From assembly GCF_001667315.1 (NCBI RefSeq), contig NZ_LZHT01000127.1, positions 1 through 34,531 on the forward strand: a DNA stretch of 34,531 nt. The letters are read 5' to 3'. The translations under genes and the position numbers were made by a program. The notes under the pieces were generated by a model. That model saw only the letters and a list, made by a program, of their open reading frames with translations, did not search any database and was not told where the DNA came from. This document shows, piece after piece, positions 30,813 to 34,531 of the stretch. How positions within the stretch are numbered: the first letter of the stretch is position 1; each line of letters starts with the position of its first letter. Origin of the DNA: Mycobacterium sp. 852002-10029_SCH5224772 (GTDB lineage: Bacteria > Actinomycetota > Actinomycetes > Mycobacteriales > Mycobacteriaceae).

Positions 30813-30870
30813 TCACCCGGGTGAATAGGTGGCTTGGGTGAAGACAACTCACCCCGCGCGGCCGCACGCT
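30813..30870 (+). promoter_or_regulatory. Composite operator/promoter, copy D
   Basis: TCACCC-GGGTGA (30813-30824), 11 nt, GGGTGA (30836-30841), AGACAAC, TCACCC (30849-30854). The hexamer CACGCT (30865-30870) stands at the same distance as in the other copies. It lies in the divergent gap between a methyltransferase (minus) and an MDR gene (plus). About 150 bp of untranslated DNA separate it from the plus-strand start. A shared GGGATTGTC occurs about 35-40 bp downstream of the hexamers of copies D and E. Confidence 0.82.
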
Positions 30871-31024
30871 CAGTACGGCCACTATCGGCGGGATTGTCGG
30901 TCCGCTTCGGGATCCCCCTTCGGCCGTTACGCGCCCTCGATACCAAGAGCGGCGGCCCAGTCGACGCCGGCAGGAGTACCAGGAAGGACCCCGAATGCAT
31001 TATGAGGACAAGAAGGAGAATTTG

Positions 31025-31759
31025 ATGAAGGCCCTACGCCAGCACGCTGACGGGTTGCGGCTTGAGGAGATTGCCCAACCGGAACCGGGTCCCGACGAAG
31101 TGCTCGTTCGCGTCCACGCCGCGGCGATCACGCGGGACGAGCTGACCTGGTCAACCGACCGGCTGCCTGCGATTCCCTCCTATGAGCTGTGTGGCGTGGT
31201 CGAGTCGAATGGCGAAGAGGTCATCGCCCTGACGCCGTTCGATCGCGACGGAGTCGCCGCCGAGTTCGCGGCGGTGCCGAAATCCCTGCTCGCACCGAAG
31301 CCGTCCGCACTGACTTATGAGCAGGCCGCGGCGCTTCCGATGCCCGGGACGACCGCGTGGCAGGCGCTGGTCGTCCACGGCAAGGTCAAAACCGGCGAAC
31401 GGGTGCTGATCACAGGCGCGCATGGCGGAGTCGGACACATTGCCGCCCAACTCGCACGTCGGCTCGGAGCGGTTCTGGTCGATGAAGGCGAGGCCTGCGA
31501 CCTCCTCTTCGACACCACCGGCGGGGAGCCGCTCGCTCGTAGCGCGGATGGTGCGGCGCGCATCGTGACGATCGCAGCCGAGGCGCCGGGCGCGCAGTAC
31601 TTCGTTGTGGAGCCGGACGGCGCGCAGCTCAGGGCGCTGCCGGAACTACAGCCGCAGATCGACACTGTCTTTCCGCTGGACCAGTTCGAAGCGGCTTTCG
31701 CTCGCACCGCCGAGCATGGCAAAAGCGGGAAGGTTGTGCTTCGCGTCGCCGAGAAGTAG
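31025..31759 (+). CDS. Shortened MDR-family oxidoreductase
   Basis: This gene encodes 244 residues from the ATG at 31025, which has GAAGGAG six bases upstream. An in-frame ATG at 30995 would add MHYEDKKENL. GroES-like half: ELCGVVESNGEEV. Rossmann loop ITGAHGGVGHIAAQLARR with the glycine motif at 131-137. It resembles the MDR protein at 13654 but lacks about 28 residues between the first Rossmann helix and the next strand (AVLVDEGEACDLLFDTTGG), where relatives bind the adenine-ribose of NADP, and has a shorter N-terminal domain. The frame is clean, so it may be a working but altered enzyme. Confidence 0.85.
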   Translation: MKALRQHADGLRLEEIAQPEPGPDEVLVRVHAAAITRDELTWSTDRLPAIPSYELCGVVESNGEEVIALTPFDRDGVAAEFAAVPKSLLAPKPSALTYEQAAALPMPGTTAWQALVVHGKVKTGERVLITGAHGGVGHIAAQLARRLGAVLVDEGEACDLLFDTTGGEPLARSADGAARIVTIAAEAPGAQYFVVEPDGAQLRALPELQPQIDTVFPLDQFEAAFARTAEHGKSGKVVLRVAEK

Positions 31760-31898
31760 GCCTGCCAGCCGAATCGACTTGCATTGCGAGGTCGGGGCCA
31801 GGCGGAAAGTCGGCCCGAATTCTTCGATACCCCGGATGCGGCCCATTATTGCGGCGAATGAGGGCCTGCACCGGCGAGTTCTGCGCGGCCGCTGAGGA

Positions 31899-32200
31899 TT
31901 ACACGGGGTGGTGTGGCAGCAGCCCCGAGCCCTCACCGGCGTCCCGGCTGGCGAATGCGGCGATAGCCGACCAGTCCAGTTGCCCGCCACCGTTGGCCAC
32001 GAGCGCGAGGAAACGGTCGTGCAGCAGGCTGACGATCGGCAACGGAACCGCTAGCTCGTCGGCGGCGGCCAGCGCCAGCCGAATGTCCTTGAGCCCCAAC
32101 GCCGCGGCGAACCCCGCCGGCTCGAATTCCCGGCGAGCAATCAGCCCGCCGTAGGTCTGGTAAGCCAGGCCGCCAAACAATTTCGACGTCGCGCTTGCGG
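31899..32200 (-). pseudogene. C-terminal remnant of a beta-hydroxyacid (6PGDH/HIBADH-type) dehydrogenase
   Basis: The minus-strand frame reads LFGGLAYQTYGGLIARREF, EPAGFAAALGLKDIRLALAA, then VPLPIVSLLHDRFLALVA and GQLDWSAIAAFASRDAG before TAA at 31899. This is the C-terminal helical domain of NAD-dependent beta-hydroxyacid dehydrogenases, including the LKD catalytic-lysine-region signature. The whole N-terminal Rossmann domain is missing. The upstream end joins the start of a zinc-ribbon gene at about 32187-32200. About 95 residues out of a usual 290 remain. Confidence 0.72.
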
Positions 32201-32253
32201 GCGTTCGGATCGAACGTATGGCCGCAATGTACGCAGGTCTTGGTCCTGACCAT
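32190..32253 (-). pseudogene. 5' remnant of a zinc-ribbon gene, paralogue of the gene at 25483
   Basis: The minus-strand ATG at 32253 opens MVRTKTCVHCGHTFDPNARK, matching KTKTCVHCGHTFDLNNPRR of the intact gene at 25483-25734 at both protein and DNA level. After about 20 codons it runs into the dehydrogenase remnant in a different frame. The second Cys cluster is gone, so the product cannot form the same site. Confidence 0.7.
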
Positions 32254-32393
32254 TTCGCAAAACAGGTGGGTTGCAATTCACGCTCGGCTTTACGCTGTGG
32301 CTGCTAGCGGACGAGACGAACGCGGCGCGCAAACAATCGACACTCGCCCGCAAGTCATATCCAGTCACGCTTCGGTTCACGGCTGCGCGCTAC

Positions 32394-32451
32394 TCACCCG
32401 GGTGAATAGGTGGTTGGGGTGACGACAGCTCACCCCACCTGGCTGCAGTCT
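32394..32451 (+). promoter_or_regulatory. Composite operator/promoter, copy E
   Basis: TCACCC-GGGTGA (32394-32405), 11 nt, GGGTGA (32417-32422), CGACAGC, TCACCC (32430-32435), then CAGTCT (32446-32451) at the same spacing. ATAGGTGG in the spacer is shared with copy D, and GCAGTCTC with GTACGAGC downstream is shared with copy C. It lies 122 bp before the thiolase start. Confidence 0.83.
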
Positions 32452-32573
32452 CAGTACGAGCGAACCGGGGGGATTGTCTCCCGTCGTCGGGGCGCCCGAC
32501 CTTCGTGCGCCACGCGTCGTCGACACGGGTACCGGCGGTCAGTGGGCGCGCGCTGCGACGGAAAGGGGCCCCA

Positions 32574-33812
32574 ATGAGTGAGGCGTATGTCCTCGGCGGC
32601 GTGCGTACGCCGTTTGCCCGCTACGGCGGCACACTATCGGCCATCCGTGCCGACGAGCTCTTGGGAATGACGCTCAAGGGCGCATGCGAACGGGTGGGCG
32701 TTCCCCTTGATGCCGTCGAAGATATCCTCGCCGGGTGCGTGAACCCTGCCCATGAGGGGATGGGTGATATCGCGCGATGGGCCGCCCTTGCCGCGGGATT
32801 TCCTGACAGTGTCGCGGGCGCGACCGTGAATCGGTTCTGCGGCTCGTCGTTGAGTGCGGCGGCGAGTATCAGCCACGCGATCAAGGCCGGCGATCTCGGC
32901 CTGGGCATCGCATGTGGGGTCGAATCGATGTCACGCTCGGGCTGGGCGCTGATGAAAGGCGACGCGGCTTTCAGCCCCCGTGGTCCGGTGTTGATGCTCG
33001 ACACCATGTGGAGTGGTGCCGGCGGGCCGCCGAATCCACGGTTGCTGGCTCGCAACGCCTACATCAGCATGATCGAGACGGCACAGAATGTCGCGGATCG
33101 ATATTCGCTGACCCGCCAGGAGATCGACGCGTTTGCACTGCGCTCACAGCACCGTGCCACAGCCGCTCGCGACCGAGGGAGGCTGGCCAAGGAGATCATG
33201 GCAGTGCCTATCGCGGCGACCAAGAAGACAGCGGCGCGTCTGGTTGAGCGTGACGAGTTCATCCGCGATGACACCACCGCAGAGGCGTTAGCGGCACTTC
33301 CCGCCCAGCCGGGAACCACGCAAATAACGGCGGGCACCTCCACGCCCTTGAGCGACGGTGCGAGCGCGGTACTGATCGCCTCGAAGGAGCGCGCGGCCGA
33401 ATTGGGCGTACCGCCGTTGGCCAGGATCGTGTCTAGCGCCGTGTACGGGATCGATCCGCTGATCATGGGTGTGGCTCCGGCGTGGGCGATGCCGGCGGCG
33501 ATCCGGCGCGCCGGCCTGACCCCGCAACAGATCGATGTCTGGGAGATCCACGAGGCGTTCAGCGCGCAAGCCTTGGGAGTGCTGCGGGAGCTACCCAATC
33601 AGCTCGACGGCTTCGTCGTGCCCGATGACAAGCTCACACCCAACGGTGGTGCGGTGGCAATCGGGCATCCGTTTGGTGCGACCGGGACCCGGTATTTGTT
33701 GACGTTGTCCATCGAGTTGCGCGAACGTGGCGCACGCTACGGCGTGATCGGGGTGTGCATCGGCTCAGGGCAAGGGGTGGCGTTGGTGGTGGAAAACCCT
33801 GAAGCCCTTTAG
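32574..33812 (+). CDS. Thiolase (acetyl-CoA acetyltransferase family)
   Basis: This gene encodes 412 residues from the ATG at 32574, after GGAAAGGGG. An in-frame GTG at 32505 lacks a better ribosome site. The thiolase triad is complete: nucleophile Cys 89 in NRFCGSS, His 365 in NGGAVAIGHPFGATG and Cys 395 in CIGSGQG. Full length for the family. The reaction is reversible Claisen condensation or thiolytic cleavage of acyl-CoA in the cytosol, so it may serve fatty-acid or aromatic-ring degradation or synthesis. It stands alone under operator copy E with no other beta-oxidation gene nearby, which leaves its pathway open. Confidence 0.93.
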   Translation: MSEAYVLGGVRTPFARYGGTLSAIRADELLGMTLKGACERVGVPLDAVEDILAGCVNPAHEGMGDIARWAALAAGFPDSVAGATVNRFCGSSLSAAASISHAIKAGDLGLGIACGVESMSRSGWALMKGDAAFSPRGPVLMLDTMWSGAGGPPNPRLLARNAYISMIETAQNVADRYSLTRQEIDAFALRSQHRATAARDRGRLAKEIMAVPIAATKKTAARLVERDEFIRDDTTAEALAALPAQPGTTQITAGTSTPLSDGASAVLIASKERAAELGVPPLARIVSSAVYGIDPLIMGVAPAWAMPAAIRRAGLTPQQIDVWEIHEAFSAQALGVLRELPNQLDGFVVPDDKLTPNGGAVAIGHPFGATGTRYLLTLSIELRERGARYGVIGVCIGSGQGVALVVENPEAL

Positions 33813-33856
33813 CTTTGGCGCCCTGGCGCGGCGCAGCGTGGATTCATCGAGGCGAA

Positions 33857-33914
33857 TCACCCGGATGAATCGGCGGATCGGATGATGACAACCCACCCGA
33901 CTCCGACCGAGGGT
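33857..33914 (+). promoter_or_regulatory. Composite operator/promoter, copy F (divergent)
   Basis: TCACCC-GGATGA (33857-33868), 11 nt, GGATGA (33880-33885), TGACAAC, CCACCC (33893-33898), then GAGGGT (33909-33914). This is the least conserved copy, with GGATGA replacing GGGTGA twice, but spacing is kept exactly. TGACAA is 17 nt before the hexamer. It precedes the acetyltransferase gene. Confidence 0.72.
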
Positions 33915-33920
33915 GAGCTC

Positions 33921-33983
33921 ATGGCACATGCGACCTCAACTGCCGCCTGTGACGACATGGAAGGGATAGCTGACTGTGAGTGA
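33921..33983 (+). CDS. Short leader ORF before the acetyltransferase
   Basis: ATG 33921 opens 20 codons (MAHATSTAACDDMEGIADCE) and stops at 33981-33983, overlapping the acetyltransferase GTG (33976) by eight bases. The ATG lies seven bases after the presumed -10 hexamer of copy F, where transcription could start, so a leaderless mRNA is possible. No family is recognised; it may be chance. Confidence 0.3.
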   Translation: MAHATSTAACDDMEGIADCE

Positions 33984-34374
33984 ATCACCAACGTCCATGG
34001 GCAGTATCGAACGCAACGCCCACGATGAGCTACAGACAATCATCACCGACAACGCCCAAGACGGTCGGTTCGAGGCCGCGGTAGACGGCCAGGTGATCGG
34101 TCGGCAGCCCTACCGTCGCTACCGCGGCCACATCGTGTTGATGGCCACCGAAGTCGATGCGCAATGGCGTGATCGGGGTGTCTCCTCGGCGATGATCAGC
34201 GGTGTGCTCGCACTGATCCGGGAGGCCGGACACACGGTCATTCCGCGGTGCAAGATCACGGCTGACTACATTCTGCGCCATCCTGAGTATCGGGACCTGG
34301 TGGGCGACCAATATCAGGAATTGCTCCGTCCGGTGTCGCGGCCCGCTGCGCCGCCGGCTCCGGACAGCCAATAA
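33976..34374 (+). CDS. YjdJ/NATD1-type GCN5-related N-acetyltransferase
   Basis: This gene encodes 132 residues starting at GTG 33976. The compact GNAT fold of the YjdJ type is recognisable: DGRFEAAVDGQVIG, then MATEVDAQWRDRGVSSAMI, and ITADYILRHPEYRDLV, the hallmark of this subfamily. About 20 residues at each end are polar extensions. The subfamily acetylates unknown small molecules or proteins with acetyl-CoA. It is the only enzyme gene under operator copy F within the window and converges on a gene at the right edge. Confidence 0.87.
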   Translation: MSESPTSMGSIERNAHDELQTIITDNAQDGRFEAAVDGQVIGRQPYRRYRGHIVLMATEVDAQWRDRGVSSAMISGVLALIREAGHTVIPRCKITADYILRHPEYRDLVGDQYQELLRPVSRPAAPPAPDSQ

Positions 34375-34416
34375 CCGGCCGGCGGCCGATGGCGGTGAGC
34401 CGAAGGCTGCAGCGCG

Positions 34417-34531
34417 TCAGCTGACCTTGGGCATCGGAATGCCCTCGCTGGCGCTGAATTGCGCGTCGTCCTCGGAGGACAACCCGATGGAGACGACGGA
34501 GCGGTTGAATAGCACGTCGGTCAGGTAGGCC
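34417..34531 (-). CDS. C-terminal end of an unidentified protein, cut by window edge
   Basis: The minus-strand frame enters from the right edge and stops at TGA (34417-34419). The last 37 residues include AYLTDVLFNRSVVSIGLSSE and end SEGIPMPKVS. Codon use is like that of the neighbours. The fragment is too short to name a family. It converges on the acetyltransferase with 42 bp between stops. Confidence 0.5.
   Translation of the reverse strand, partial: AYLTDVLFNRSVVSIGLSSEDDAQFSASEGIPMPKVS

Overview
This window reads as high-GC mycobacterial chromosome, most likely from a slow-growing non-tuberculous Mycobacterium. The genus call rests on a PPE-SVP protein, an overlapping MmpS/MmpL pair, MalT-like LuxR (LAL) giant regulators and dense ATGA/GTGA gene overlaps. 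It looks like an accessory redox, detoxification and lipid-export island scarred by duplication and gene decay.

Layout. Positions 1-7322 (minus strand) hold three LAL-type regulators: one cut by the left edge, a close tandem paralogue of it, and a more distant third. A GAF/Fis-family activator (7657-9438, plus) is divergent from them and is preceded by the debris of a second Fis-type HTH. From 9727 to 13241 an apparent operon carries two small cysteine-rich proteins, an HSL-family esterase and a PPE protein. From 13324 to 21882 a long co-directional run carries a small unknown protein, two MDR oxidoreductases, an exported cupin, a DoxX-like membrane protein, a flavin disulfide oxidoreductase, a Rid-family protein, a nitroreductase, an MFS exporter and an O-methyltransferase. 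mmpS-mmpL follow (22091-25449). From 26091 to 29268 comes a cupin, an aldo/keto reductase, a second Rid gene, a truncated second nitroreductase and another cupin. The right end has an IS21-type transposase remnant, a SAM methyltransferase divergent from a shortened MDR protein, a chimeric gene remnant, a thiolase and a YjdJ-type acetyltransferase.

The main signal is a composite palindromic element present six times (9727, 13324, 26091, 30813, 32394, 33857). It consists of TCACCC-GGGTGA, a 10-11 nt spacer, GGGTGA, 7 nt, TCACCC. Each copy lies in front of a gene or operon here and is followed at fixed spacing by a possible -10 hexamer. It would tie most of the enzymes, the PPE/esterase operon, the thiolase and the acetyltransferase into one local regulon. 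I infer that a LAL protein or the GAF/Fis protein encoded at the left reads it; nothing in the sequence proves which.

A second layer is genome dynamics: a 683-bp Rid-nitroreductase segment repeated 9698 bp away with three mismatches and abrupt ends, an IS21 istA relic near the second copy, a zinc-ribbon gene whose start is fused to a dehydrogenase tail, and tandem regulator duplication. The substrate of the system cannot be read from the sequence. Oxidoreductases, Rid proteins, cupins, methyltransferases and exporters together suggest modification and removal of a reactive or xenobiotic small molecule.
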